Positions 1-8,737 of a stretch of 39,722 bases of DNA are shown here, piece after piece. Origin of the DNA: Deltaproteobacteria bacterium (lineage in GTDB: Bacteria; Desulfobacterota; JADFXK01). The notes under the pieces were generated by a model. That model saw nothing but the letters and a program-made list of their open reading frames with translations, searched no databases and was not told the origin of the DNA. The translations under genes and the position numbers were made by a program. The stretch covers positions 1-39,722 of the forward strand of contig JADFYC010000003.1 of assembly GCA_015233295.1 (NCBI GenBank), written 5' to 3'. Numbering within the stretch: the stretch's first letter is position 1; each line of letters starts with the position of its first letter.

Positions 1-1
1 T

Positions 2-514
2 AACCCAAAATATCCTTACTTACTCCGGGGGTTATCTGTAGATCGGCCGAATCAGGTCTGGGCTACCGACATCACCTACATCCGAATGGTTAAGGGCTTC
101 ATTTATCTTGTGGCGATAATGGATTGGTTCAGTCGTTATGTTTTATCTTGGGAGGTATCCGTCACCTTGGACGCTGGTTTTTGTTTGGCGGCCCTAGAAA
201 AATCACTTCGATCAGCAAGACCGGGTATATTCAATAGTGATCAAGGGGTTCAGTTCACGAGCCAGTCTTTTACTGATCGTCTGACATCCGAGGGGATACG
301 GATCAGCATGGATGGAAAGGGGCGAGCATTCGACAATATCTTTGTGGAACGGTTGTGGCGTTCGGTGAAATACGAAGAAGTCTATCTAAATGATTATACG
401 TCTGTTATTGAAGCTATTGAGAGCTTAAGGAGATATTTCACTTTCTACAACGAGGAACGACCGCATCAAGCGCTTGGATATGCTACCCCCAAGCAGGTCT
501 ATTTATCCATATAA
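2..514 (+). CDS. IS3-family transposase OrfB, C-terminal part (cut by window edge)
   Basis: The reading frame is open from base 2, so the gene begins before the window. It encodes the rve/integrase catalytic core of an IS3-family OrfB, the DDE enzyme that moves the element. The three catalytic acids are visible: D in WATDIT, D in FNSDQGVQFTS, and E in FVERLWRSVKYEEVY. The second D and the E are separated by 35 residues, the DD(35)E spacing of the family. The C-terminus (YNEERPHQALGYATPKQVY) is typical and intact. An internal ATG at base 86 is not the true start, because the first catalytic D lies upstream of it. The right end of the element should lie within about 100 bases after the stop, but I could not define a terminal inverted repeat because the left end is outside the window. 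Confidence 0.93.
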   Translation, partial: NPKYPYLLRGLSVDRPNQVWATDITYIRMVKGFIYLVAIMDWFSRYVLSWEVSVTLDAGFCLAALEKSLRSARPGIFNSDQGVQFTSQSFTDRLTSEGIRISMDGKGRAFDNIFVERLWRSVKYEEVYLNDYTSVIEAIESLRRYFTFYNEERPHQALGYATPKQVYLSI

Positions 515-890
515 AACAAAGCGGAAGGCTCCGCATCTATTTATTGGAAGAGTTTTTCGCCTTTCGGGGAATCCCATGTTTTATAAAATAAGGCAGGACA
601 AATAGCCCTGCCTCATGGTCTTCCCGCCCGCCTCGGCGCTCAGGTTGCTCTCCAGCATGGCCTTATCCTCCGAGCGGGCAAGGTAATTATATCAGGAAAT
701 AAAAACAGAGTGAACACAAATGTCGTCTCCATATTGGATACAACACCCAAACCAAAATCGAGATGACTTTCCACCTTAAAAAGACCCAAAATTTGTCTTG
801 ACGATGGGGAGCACCTCATAACAACCCTATAAAACGCTGGAGTTAACGTTTGGATGATTATAATCAGAGAATACCTTGAAAGGAATATAG
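515..890. other. Intergenic: IS right flank, small hairpin, GC-rich coding-like scrap
   Basis: No full gene is seen. A 7-bp hairpin (AGGCAGG at 591-597 with CCTGCCT at 607-613) has no T-run after it, so it is not a clear terminator. Bases about 612-690 are much richer in GC than the surroundings. On the minus strand they read as an open stretch (YLARSEDKAMLESNLSAEAG and onward) that stops in the IS flank. I do not recognise it; it may be the tail of an older gene interrupted by the insertion. The rest, up to the kinase start at 891, is AT-rich and presumably carries that gene's promoter, but I found no well-spaced -35/-10 pair. Confidence 0.4.
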
Positions 891-2066
891 ATGGACCCTG
901 CAAAAATCCCCACTCAGTTTGCATCAGCCGAGAGAAGTTCAGACGAAGAAATAAAGCACCACATTGAGCTCTTTTCTAACAAGCCGTTTTTAAATGATTT
1001 TTTAAACACTGTTCCTGATATTGTAATGGTTTTAAATAAGAATCGGCAGATTGTGTACTCTAATCAAATTTTGCTCAAATTCTTAGGGGCTAATGATTTG
1101 GGTTTTGTCTGCGGCCGGCGGCCAGGTGAAGCTTTTAATTGCATTCACTCAGATGAAACAGAAGGCGGCTGCGGCACTACCGAATTTTGTAAAACTTGCG
1201 GTGCTGTTAAAGCTATTTTAGCTTGTCAAAAAGGCATATCTGATATCCAAGAATGTAGAATTATAAGAAAAGGGACTGGAGATGCTTTAGACCTGAGAGT
1301 TTGGACCAGACCATTGAAAGAGGGTGATGAACTGTTTACTATTTTCTCGGTAACGGATATAAGCGATGAAAAACGCCGCCGGGCTTTAGAAAGGATTTTT
1401 TTTCATGATGTTCTTAATACTGCAGTCGGACTGAGGGGCTTCTCCCAACTTCTCGAGGACGCTACGGCGGATGATATGGCAGGATATCAAAAAATAATTA
1501 ATCAACTGTCCGAATGTATAATCGATGAAATAAATGCTCAAAGGCAGCTAACCGCGGCTGAAAACGATGAATTGGTTGTTGATCTGATTTCCGTTAACAG
1601 CCTTGATATACTGCAGGAACTAATGGTCATCTATATGAATCATCAAGTGGCAGAAGGTCGTCACCTCAGTATTGATCCTAAGTCTATAGGCGTTGTCTTT
1701 ACCTCTGACAGGACTCTTTTAAAACGCGTCATAGGGAATATGACCAAGAATGCCTTGGAGGCCGCCAAAGACGGTGAAACTGTCACTATCGGTTGCGAGA
1801 CCAGAGATGATGAAATTCAGTTCTGGGTGCATAATCCAAGGGTAATGCCAGAAGAAACACAGTTGCAGATGTTCCAGCGTTCATTCTCCACTAAAGGCGC
1901 CGGCCGTGGCCTTGGGACCTATAGCATGAAACTGCTAACCGAAAGATACCTCAAAGGAACTGTTTCCTTTACCAGTGCCCCAGGAAGCGGCACCGTATTT
2001 AGAGCATGTTACCCTTTAATTTTTGATCAAGAGACAATTCCCTCTGACTCCTCAAAGGCGTGTTAA
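891..2066 (+). CDS. PAS-domain sensor histidine kinase with cysteine-rich PAS insert
   Basis: A soluble histidine kinase of 391 residues with no membrane segment. It has an N-terminal PAS domain (about 35-155), a HisKA-like dimerisation helix with the phospho-acceptor H172 in the motif FFHDVLNT, and a C-terminal HATPase domain (about 265-380; N-box near GNMTKNALEAA, G-box near GAGRGLGTYS). The PAS domain carries seven cysteines between residues 74 and 122, with a core GGCGTTEFCKTCGA. This motif recurs in PAS kinases of Desulfobacterota and could bind a metal, haem or Fe-S cofactor, but that is inference. The start is supported by AAAGGA six bases upstream. No response regulator lies beside it, so it is probably an orphan kinase. 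It is coded on the opposite strand from the genes that follow. Confidence 0.9.
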   Translation: MDPAKIPTQFASAERSSDEEIKHHIELFSNKPFLNDFLNTVPDIVMVLNKNRQIVYSNQILLKFLGANDLGFVCGRRPGEAFNCIHSDETEGGCGTTEFCKTCGAVKAILACQKGISDIQECRIIRKGTGDALDLRVWTRPLKEGDELFTIFSVTDISDEKRRRALERIFFHDVLNTAVGLRGFSQLLEDATADDMAGYQKIINQLSECIIDEINAQRQLTAAENDELVVDLISVNSLDILQELMVIYMNHQVAEGRHLSIDPKSIGVVFTSDRTLLKRVIGNMTKNALEAAKDGETVTIGCETRDDEIQFWVHNPRVMPEETQLQMFQRSFSTKGAGRGLGTYSMKLLTERYLKGTVSFTSAPGSGTVFRACYPLIFDQETIPSDSSKAC

Positions 2067-2218
2067 GCTAGTCTATTGCTGATCTATAAGGCGAGGCAGT
2101 ATGATAAAAGATGCAAGCAACAAGGCACAATGCATGATTTGATTATATAAAACTCTATAGGAAGCCTTCTTCTATAAGTATTTTATATCAATAGTAAAAC
2201 TTGCGTTGCTGGGCTTCC

Positions 2219-2329
2219 TCAGAGATGGCCATGTTCCATGGAGGCCGCATAAGTTTGTGCGGAATTAAGATTGCTAAGAGAAACAGCGAAGAAAATTCCA
2301 ACCAGCAATCGATTCAATGCTGTCTTCAT
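2219..2329 (-). pseudogene. Signal-peptide remnant of the secreted-protein paralog family
   Basis: A 36-codon frame beginning MKTALNRLLVGIFFAVS and ending soon after a signal-peptidase-like site (QTYAA). It closely matches the signal peptide of the PKD protein encoded at 3854-6229 (MKRALSLLFVGIFLAIS... VYAE). The mature domain is missing, because the frame stops at TGA after 7 further residues. Upstream there is only a weak GGGG as ribosome site. The simplest reading is a third family member cut down to its leader. A short secreted peptide is a less likely alternative. Confidence 0.55.
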
Positions 2330-2380
2330 CGTAACCCCATTTCTATTTTGATGTTTGGTTATCTCAAAGGCCTTAACCGC

Positions 2381-2403
2381 CCTGTGATAGTTAATATCAC
2401 AGG
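2381..2403. promoter_or_regulatory. Perfect palindrome, possible operator
   Basis: Perfect 9-bp inverted arms CCTGTGATA and TATCACAGG around a 5-base centre GTTAA. The half-sites TGTGA and TCACA are 9 bases apart; a CRP site has 6, so this is not a standard CRP box. It lies about 55 bases past the stop of the 433-residue secreted protein and about 52 bases before the signal-peptide remnant, both on the minus strand. No T-run follows on either side, so an operator is more likely than a terminator. Confidence 0.45.
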
Positions 2404-2457
2404 TAGGTAAAACTAAGAGAAGGAGACAATAAGAGCTTCTGGAATGTCTTCCTTTTC

Positions 2458-3759
2458 TCAATCAGAAAGGAATGCCGAATCCGGGATGTTGGGCATCGGA
2501 ATGCGATCCGAGTACAAGAAGGCTGTCCCCTTCTCGTTGGTTTGGGTGTGGCGGAGGCTGCGAATGCTCTCCTTCTGTCCGGCATCCATGGTCTTGTAAG
2601 TTGATGCGAAGGCGGTCGCATATTCGTAGGCCAGCTCGCCGTCAAGCCGCCCGTAGCGCTTCCCCAGGGTTACAATCTCCTGTTCCGCAGGAATCTCGCC
2701 GCGCAGGAATCCCCGCAGCCTGGTAGAGATAGTGCGCCGGACTTCAACAATATCCCTAAGTGTTTTTCGCTGGCGGTCAAGCACGTCCGTGAGTCGGGAA
2801 CGCTGACTTGTATCCAGTACGTTTAAAAATGTGGCACCGGAGTCACCTGTGAGCGAGGTCGAAATGTCGTAATCCCTTCGCCCCATGGCCGGCATGTCTT
2901 TTAGATAAAAACCGCCGAAGTAGGTTCCATGGCGCTCGGGACAGAAATATGTGTCCGCCTCGATGGAGCCTGCATACCAACTGAAAAATTCACTGGCCAG
3001 AGTCATGTATCCAACGCTCACGAGCTTGGAGGAGCCGCGGGGAAGTAGACGGCGCACTTCCTCCCGATCTACATCCGGCCAGGTATTGAAGTCGCCGAAC
3101 TTTAGCCTACCCAGATTCCGTTTCTGTTCGGCCGTAAAAGAACGGACCAACTCCCCGAACACCTTAGCCCGGCGAAAGGCCAGAGTAGCGTCTAGGGCGA
3201 ATAGATCGGCGCAGTAGGCCATGACAGCCTCACGATTCAAACCGGTGTTGCCGACGAGCTGCTTGTGGAAGGCGGCGATCAGCGGGAAACGCTTGAGTGC
3301 AATATTCTTCATCAGGAGTTCCTGTTCTCGGGCGGCTTCGTAAAACCTCCTGCGCTGGTCTTCCGAGAGAATCCTGAGCACGTTGCCGGCAATGCGGTCG
3401 AGGAACATTGGGTTGTGTCCCTTGCCTGCTGCGTCGATGTCCCGCATGTACTGAAACCCGAAGAAATCTGACACCTTGCCGGGGGGAATGAAGGTGGAAC
3501 TGCCGAAATCGCCGGTGAGGAAGGCCAGGCCGTTGAAGGCGATGGTATGAAGCTGGGCCTGATCGGAGATAGCCTGCTCGATTGAGTATCGTTGTCTGTC
3601 ATCTCGTGGCTGCTGTCCCCGTCTGTCATCACGTGGCTGCAGCCCCAGCGGAGGAGGCCCTGCCCCCCTTGGAGATGGTTCCGGCGGCCTATCCTGGGCC
3701 ATGGCAACCGTCGCACACAGGCTCATGACCACAATAAGGAGCTTACTTGCTGTTTTCAT
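2458..3759 (-). CDS. Secreted protein of unknown function, paralog of the PKD protein
   Basis: An exported protein of 433 residues. It has a signal peptide (residues 1-21, cleaved after VAMA), a proline- and arginine-rich low-complexity segment (about 24-58) with repeated QPRDDR, then one large domain (about 60-425). That domain aligns with residues 50-445 of the neighbouring 791-residue protein. Shared blocks include SDQAQ.HTIAF.GL, FIPPGKVSDFFGFQYMRD, FNTWPDV, WYAGS.EAD.YFCPERHGTY, and a C-terminal FLYSD. I do not recognise the family. The conserved HGTY block and single Cys are the best candidates for a functional site. It lacks the PKD tail. The start has AAGGA 9 bases upstream. It lies 94 bases downstream of the PKD gene with no obvious promoter between, so the two may be co-transcribed. 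Confidence 0.82.
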   Translation of the reverse strand: MKTASKLLIVVMSLCATVAMAQDRPPEPSPRGAGPPPLGLQPRDDRRGQQPRDDRQRYSIEQAISDQAQLHTIAFNGLAFLTGDFGSSTFIPPGKVSDFFGFQYMRDIDAAGKGHNPMFLDRIAGNVLRILSEDQRRRFYEAAREQELLMKNIALKRFPLIAAFHKQLVGNTGLNREAVMAYCADLFALDATLAFRRAKVFGELVRSFTAEQKRNLGRLKFGDFNTWPDVDREEVRRLLPRGSSKLVSVGYMTLASEFFSWYAGSIEADTYFCPERHGTYFGGFYLKDMPAMGRRDYDISTSLTGDSGATFLNVLDTSQRSRLTDVLDRQRKTLRDIVEVRRTISTRLRGFLRGEIPAEQEIVTLGKRYGRLDGELAYEYATAFASTYKTMDAGQKESIRSLRHTQTNEKGTAFLYSDRIPMPNIPDSAFLSD

Positions 3760-3853
3760 AGTATCATTTCCTTATATGAGGTTATGCTGATCCGGCAGGG
3801 GCTGCTCCGGCAATCTTGCGCCATCACAACCCCTGCGGTCAGGCTAACGCCGA

Positions 3854-6229
3854 CTACTTGACGACAAGTGTCTTGCTCGTGGTGTTGGTACCCTGTGCAT
3901 TCTTGACCGTAAGAGTGACTTTGAACGTGCCGGCAGCCGAATAAATGTGGCCCGGACTCGGGAGCACACCTGTTGTTTTGTCACCAAAGTCCCAGGACCA
4001 CGATGTGGGTGTTCCCGTGCTGGCATCGGTGAATTGCACCTTCTGGTTATGGACAGGCGCCCTCGGCGTGTAGTTGAAAACGGCCGTAGGAGCGATTCCG
4101 GTGACAATTATAGTCTTGGTGACGGAGTTTGAGCCCAAGGCATTGCCAGCCTTGAGGGTGACCGTATACGTACCTGCAGCCGAATAGACGTGGTTCGGTT
4201 TCTGGATCGAACTGGTCATGCCGTCACCAAAGGTCCAGGACCACGACGTGGGGTTTCCCGTGCTTGTATCGCTGAAATTTATCGTTTGGCTGGTTTTGGG
4301 GGCGCTCGGGGAGTAGTTGAAAGCTGCAACAGGCACTATTCCTACGGTTATGGAGTTACTGTAGGTGCTGGTGCCCACCGCATTACCGACCTTGAGGCTG
4401 ACCGAGTACTTGCCAGCGGCCGAATAGATGTGGCTGGGGTTCTGGATCGTGCTAGTGCTAGTCGTACTGGTGTCACCAAAGGTCCAGGACCACGTGGTGG
4501 GCTTTCCGGTGCTGGTGTCCTTGAACTGGACTATTTGGCCGGGCTTGGGGGCGCTCGGGGCGCAGGTAAAAGCCGCGGTCGGCCCGGACCCTGTGGTGGT
4601 TACGGTTATGGACTTGGTTACGGTTTTGGAACTCGTGGCATTGCTGGCCGTGAGAGACACCGTGAACGTGCCTGCGGCCGAATAGGTATGGCTGGGGTTC
4701 TGGAGCGAACTCGTACTAGTAGCACTGCTGTCACCAAAGTTCCAGGCCCACTTTGTGGGTGTTCCGGTGCTGGTGTCGGTGAACTGGACCATCTGGCCCA
4801 CTGCCGGAGTAGCAGGCAAAAACGTGAAGGCCGCGGTTAAGGTGGTGGATCCTGTGTTAAACAGATAGTCGGTGTTGGCGATATACGGAGTGAGGAGACC
4901 AAGATTGGTGATGACATCTGAATACAGGAAAGGCGTCGTGCAGACTGAAAAGTCGAATGGGGTCCCATCCGCGTACTTGCCGGACAAGATGGATTTCCGC
5001 AGGGCAGTCAGTTTAGTCTTCTGGTCAGTCGTCAAACTGGCGTAGACCTGAGCAAAGACCGTGGCGTAGTTATAGTTGTTCTCGCCATCCAGGTCGCCGT
5101 AGGTTCCTGATAAGGCAAGCACCTGGGTTTTGACGGAATCAGCTGAGGCGGTTGAGGTCAAAAGGCTGCGCAATAAAGTGGAGATTTGCGTCCGAATCTG
5201 GACGATGTTGGAGGTACCCGCATAGAGATTGTTCCTCTGGGTGTCCACCAGGCTCGAAAAATATGCTGCCTGACTTTGGGTGACGTACCCCTTGGTACTG
5301 TCGCACAGGGCCGCTCCGGCGGTGGCGGTGAGCTGTTCACTGATGCTATATCCTTCGTGCCCGACCGCTGGAGCGTCTTTCATGTAAAAAGATCCATAGT
5401 AGGTTCCATGACGCTCGGGGCAAAAATACACATCCGCAGTCACGGATCCTGCATACCAGCTATAGATGTCACTGGCATAAGTCATCACGGCCACGGCTGT
5501 GCCTTGGGGCAGGCTGATCATCTTGGCGTTAATCTGAGCGCCCGTGATGTTGGGCCAGGAATTAAAGCCTTTGCCTTTCATGGCATCCAGATAGGCCTTC
5601 TGGGTGGAATCCATGGAGTTGAGGATTTTGGCGTACAGTAGGGCGCGGTCGAAGCTGATCTGACCGTCAATCAGGTACAGAGCGTTGGAGGCCGCCTTTA
5701 CGGCGGTGAGACTTAGACCCGTAGAACCGGAGGGAATGTTGCCGTCGACGAGACGCCGAAAAGCCTCCATCAAAGCGAAGCGTTTGTATCCGTAGAGACT
5801 GACCTGGTCTGCCTGGGCGAGGGCCAGCGTCACCATCTGTGCGAGTTGGGTGGAGTTCAGGATGTAAATGACATTGTTGGCCACCCTGGTCAGGAAGCTG
5901 GTATTGTGACCCATGTTGTCCGGGTCGTTGTCGCGCAGATACTGGAACCCGGTATAATCGGCCACCTTACCCGGTGGGAAGAAGGATTGGGAATCCAGGT
6001 TTCCGGTCATAACGCCCAAACCACCGAAGGCGATGGTTGTGACCTGGGCCTGATCAGAAAGAGTATCGGCCAGGGTGAAGGCAGGAGTTGTTGTGGTCGT
6101 ACTCGTAGCCTCAGTGCTTTGCAGGGTATCGTCAGGTGTGGGTTCTGCATAAACTGTGGCTATATGAAGAAAGTTGAAGGAAATAGCCAAAAAAATGCCG
6201 ACAAACAATAAACTCAATGCCCTCTTCAT
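3854..6229 (-). CDS. Secreted protein with four C-terminal PKD domains
   Basis: A 791-residue exported protein. It has a signal peptide (residues 1-28, ending TVYA), a family domain shared with the adjacent 433-residue protein (about 50-445, with the conserved block VYFCPERHGTYYGSFY), and four tandem PKD domains from about residue 463 to the end. Each PKD copy shows the hallmark SWTFGD and SAAGTYTVTL motifs. PKD domains are immunoglobulin-like folds that place proteins on cell surfaces or bind polysaccharide or protein, so a surface or extracellular role is likely. No membrane anchor or sorting signal follows the last PKD. AAGGAGG lies 7 bases before the start. The upstream promoter at 6366-6398 nearly duplicates that of the two-component operon, implying control by the neighbouring response regulator. 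Confidence 0.88.
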   Translation of the reverse strand: MKRALSLLFVGIFLAISFNFLHIATVYAEPTPDDTLQSTEATSTTTTTPAFTLADTLSDQAQVTTIAFGGLGVMTGNLDSQSFFPPGKVADYTGFQYLRDNDPDNMGHNTSFLTRVANNVIYILNSTQLAQMVTLALAQADQVSLYGYKRFALMEAFRRLVDGNIPSGSTGLSLTAVKAASNALYLIDGQISFDRALLYAKILNSMDSTQKAYLDAMKGKGFNSWPNITGAQINAKMISLPQGTAVAVMTYASDIYSWYAGSVTADVYFCPERHGTYYGSFYMKDAPAVGHEGYSISEQLTATAGAALCDSTKGYVTQSQAAYFSSLVDTQRNNLYAGTSNIVQIRTQISTLLRSLLTSTASADSVKTQVLALSGTYGDLDGENNYNYATVFAQVYASLTTDQKTKLTALRKSILSGKYADGTPFDFSVCTTPFLYSDVITNLGLLTPYIANTDYLFNTGSTTLTAAFTFLPATPAVGQMVQFTDTSTGTPTKWAWNFGDSSATSTSSLQNPSHTYSAAGTFTVSLTASNATSSKTVTKSITVTTTGSGPTAAFTCAPSAPKPGQIVQFKDTSTGKPTTWSWTFGDTSTTSTSTIQNPSHIYSAAGKYSVSLKVGNAVGTSTYSNSITVGIVPVAAFNYSPSAPKTSQTINFSDTSTGNPTSWSWTFGDGMTSSIQKPNHVYSAAGTYTVTLKAGNALGSNSVTKTIIVTGIAPTAVFNYTPRAPVHNQKVQFTDASTGTPTSWSWDFGDKTTGVLPSPGHIYSAAGTFKVTLTVKNAQGTNTTSKTLVVK
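3857..4843 (-). repeat. Four tandem DNA repeats encoding PKD domains
   Basis: Four copies of about 245-260 bases encode the PKD domains. The most conserved stretch, around CACCAAAGGTCCAGGACCAC on the plus strand, recurs near 3979, 4227, 4471 and 4731. Similarity at DNA level is high enough that unequal recombination could change copy number. Confidence 0.8.
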
Positions 6230-6365
6230 GGTAGGCCTCCTTATACTTTTTGATGTCTTGAGTAAATCGAAAAATATTGCGCCAAGAATGATTCTTCCAG
6301 GATCGATAGACCTAAAACCCTACCGTAAATCAAAACCGGACGAGATCCACCGATCTTTTAATGTG

Positions 6366-6398
6366 ATTATATTTTGCTTAAATGAACGCCAGATGAAC
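6366..6398 (-). promoter_or_regulatory. Regulated promoter of the PKD gene (direct-repeat box plus -10)
   Basis: Plus-strand ATGAAC occurs at 6382-6387 and 6393-6398, an exact 11-bp direct repeat. Ten bases away is ATTATA (6366-6371), which on the minus strand is a perfect TATAAT -10 for the PKD gene. The repeat occupies the -35 position, as expected when an OmpR-family regulator activates a promoter. The element is repeated with identical spacing at 8705-8737. The predicted leader before the start codon is about 130 bases. Confidence 0.75.
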
Positions 6399-6431
6399 AG
6401 AAACCGAATCGTTGATGATTTCTTCTATTCT

Positions 6432-7880
6432 TCATCTATCGGTTGTTAGAGGCAGTTTAATATGGAAGGCGCTACCTTTGTCTACCTGACTTTCCACTTC
6501 AATTCGACCGCCGTGGATATCAACGATATACTTGCATATGGCCAGCCCCAGTCCACTTCCGCCTTCACTTCTGGAGCGCGCTTTATCGACGCGGTAAAAC
6601 CTTTCAAATATCAAAGGTAGATCATTGGAGGGAATGCCGATACCGGTATCTGCGACCGTTACGACGGCCATGGCATCTTCTTTTTGGAGGGTGATGAATA
6701 TGGATCCACCGGAGGGGGTGTATCGGATGGCATTGCTTAAGATATTGTACATCAACCGCTTCAGGCTCTTTCTATCGCCCTTAATGGTCATCGGGTCGGG
6801 TAGAGAAGAATCCAATTGAAGGACCTTCTCCCGGCACAGGATCTCCATATCAGAATAGATATCTCGAATGAATGTTTGTAACGGAATTGTCTCAAAGGTA
6901 AATTGCTCATTCCCGGCATCCGCCCGGGCGAGTGTGAGTAATTGATTGATAACGCCGGACATATGGTCAGATTCTTGAGAAATTAATTCCAAGGATCTTT
7001 GGTATGCTTCCGGCTTCCTGAGTTTTTGAAGGGCCAGAGTAGATTCTGCTTGAATAATGGCCAGGGGGGCCCGCAGTTCGTGAGAGGCGTCGCTGGTAAA
7101 CTGCTTCTGACGGTTAAAGGCTTTTTCCAGTCGTCCAATCATCTGGTTCAGGGTATCAGCAAGATGTCCCAGCTCATCTTTGGTCTTAACTATGATTCTC
7201 CGGTTTAAGTCATGCTCCTCAATTTCGCGGGCCGCATTGGTAATCTGTTCCACCGGTTTGAAGGCCTTCCCGGCCAGGAAAACCCCGCCGCCGCCAGCGC
7301 AGATCAGGGTCAATGGTACGGCGATTAGAAGGATATGTAAAAGCCAGTCCAGGGTCGAGTCTATATCCCTGACAGGTCGGGCCACAACCAGGGCCGATCG
7401 CCGGATTTCAAACTCTTCCAGATAGCTTTTGGATCTGCGGAATTTGTCTGGACTAATAAATGGATCATCAGGTGTATAACCTGTCGCATACAACCTAAAT
7501 TTCCGACCGGGGGATTCTTCAATAGTTACAAATGAGCTTGTTCCGTATATGGCTAGATCGATAACTTGTTTTGATACTGGAACGATCATGCCCTTGTGCG
7601 AAATATCCCGCAGAGTTTTCCCGGAATAAAAATAGAATGAGATAAGTTCTTCGACTTCTTCTTGAAATGTGCCGCTGGCGACGATTGAAATCACTTCTCT
7701 GAAGTTGCAAATCTGTTTCGCTCGCCTCCGAAGGGATTCGTCGAGGTTGTGATGTAAGATTTGGGAGAGGGATATATACACCCCCCCGGCTAACATTATC
7801 AGCAGGATACCCAGTATCATAAGATACCAGAGGGTGAACTTAAATTTTATGCTGTTGATAATATTCTTAATCTTGTTCAT
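6432..7880 (-). CDS. Membrane sensor histidine kinase of a two-component system
   Basis: A kinase of 482 residues in the CusS/ArlS style. It has a first membrane helix (about 17-37), a periplasmic sensor region of about 140 residues, a second helix (about 178-203, glycine-rich near its end), a HAMP domain (204-256), a HisKA domain with phospho-acceptor H267 in the motif SDASHELRAPL, and an HATPase domain with N-box (NILSNAIRYTP), G1 (DTGIGIPSND) and G2 (GGSGLGLAI). Its start overlaps the end of the response regulator by four bases (ATGA), showing translational coupling. The ligand is unknown; the periplasmic domain matches no family I recognise. The downstream PKD gene probably belongs to its regulon. 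Confidence 0.95.
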   Translation of the reverse strand: MNKIKNIINSIKFKFTLWYLMILGILLIMLAGGVYISLSQILHHNLDESLRRRAKQICNFREVISIVASGTFQEEVEELISFYFYSGKTLRDISHKGMIVPVSKQVIDLAIYGTSSFVTIEESPGRKFRLYATGYTPDDPFISPDKFRRSKSYLEEFEIRRSALVVARPVRDIDSTLDWLLHILLIAVPLTLICAGGGGVFLAGKAFKPVEQITNAAREIEEHDLNRRIIVKTKDELGHLADTLNQMIGRLEKAFNRQKQFTSDASHELRAPLAIIQAESTLALQKLRKPEAYQRSLELISQESDHMSGVINQLLTLARADAGNEQFTFETIPLQTFIRDIYSDMEILCREKVLQLDSSLPDPMTIKGDRKSLKRLMYNILSNAIRYTPSGGSIFITLQKEDAMAVVTVADTGIGIPSNDLPLIFERFYRVDKARSRSEGGSGLGLAICKYIVDIHGGRIEVESQVDKGSAFHIKLPLTTDR

Positions 7881-8548
7881 AGAGCCCTTATCCTGTATCC
7901 TGCTCCCCTGACGGTTTGAATAATGTTTTTGCCCTGCTCGGGATCGATCTTTTGACGAATCCTTCGAATATACACATCCACCAGATTGGATATGCTGTCC
8001 AATTCATAATCCCATGCATGCGTTTCAATCATGGTGCGGGTAATGACGGCGTTCGGGTGACGCATCAGGTATTCCAGAATGGCGTATTCTTTGGTTGTTA
8101 GATCCACCGGTCGTTGCTTCCAACTGGCTTCCCGAAGCGATGTATTAAGAACCAGGTCTCCGACCTTGAGTTCCAGCGATTTGGATGTACTCTCCCGCCG
8201 CAGTAACGCTCGCACCCTGGCCGTCAGCTCCCCAAAAGCAAATGGTTTTATTAAATAGTCGTCTGCCCCTGTATCCAATCCTTTGACCCGATCTTCAACC
8301 GTGTCCTTGGCCGTCAACATTAAAATCGGAGTTTTGATGTTCTTCCGGCGAAGGTTTCGGCAAACTTCGATTCCGTTTTTCTTTGGCATCATAATATCTA
8401 AAATAATTAGATCATAGGAAGTGGTTTCGGCATAATACTCGCCGTCGTCGCCGTCATATACACAATCAACGGCGTATGAATCTTCTTCAAGCCCCCGTTT
8501 CACGACATCACAAAGTTTTTCATCGTCATCAACCACTAAGACTCGCAT
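7877..8548 (-). CDS. OmpR/PhoB-family response regulator
   Basis: A regulator of 223 residues. The receiver domain spans 1-115, with the acidic pocket D7-D9, phospho-acceptor D51 (IILDIMMPKKNG), the switch T and K104-type lysine (MLTAKD and LIKPF). A winged-helix DNA-binding domain (about 128-222) ends in the typical YIRRIRQKID...VRGAGYRI. The partner kinase follows immediately with a 4-base overlap. The promoter 150 bases upstream carries a direct-repeat box also found before the PKD gene, so autoregulation plus control of the surface protein is the likely circuit. Confidence 0.96.
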   Translation of the reverse strand: MRVLVVDDDEKLCDVVKRGLEEDSYAVDCVYDGDDGEYYAETTSYDLIILDIMMPKKNGIEVCRNLRRKNIKTPILMLTAKDTVEDRVKGLDTGADDYLIKPFAFGELTARVRALLRRESTSKSLELKVGDLVLNTSLREASWKQRPVDLTTKEYAILEYLMRHPNAVITRTMIETHAWDYELDSISNLVDVYIRRIRQKIDPEQGKNIIQTVRGAGYRIRAL

Positions 8549-8704
8549 AGGCCGTCTCCTTCCTGCTTGATAAAACTGTAAATCCGTCCTTCCAAAACCG
8601 GAAATCCGTCCGAAAACGACTTAAATCAAAAAGAAGAGTCACCCAAAACCGAAACTGAACAAGCTGCCTGACTTACCGGAGGACCATGCCATAAGCTTGA
8701 GAAA

Positions 8705-8737
8705 ATTATATTATGCCTAAATGAACGTCAGATGAAC
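8705..8737 (-). promoter_or_regulatory. Promoter of the two-component operon with direct-repeat box
   Basis: ATGAAC at 8721-8726 and 8732-8737 forms an 11-bp-spaced direct repeat. ATTATA at 8705-8710 is the minus-strand TATAAT. The spacing is identical to the element at 6366-6398, and the surrounding 40 bases are also about 80 percent identical. On the minus strand the box reads GTTCATCTGACGTTCATTT, in the -35 position. It probably binds the phosphorylated response regulator encoded just downstream. Confidence 0.75.

Noticed and set aside
591..613. Terminator of the transposase gene
   Set aside because: The hairpin has no T-run and its stem is only 7 bp.
2381..2403. CRP site
   Set aside because: Half-site spacing is 9 instead of 6 bases.
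4190..4840. Long plus-strand frame of 216 codons rich in G, A and V
   Set aside because: It is the shadow of the tandem PKD repeats on the other strand; the repetition alone keeps it open.
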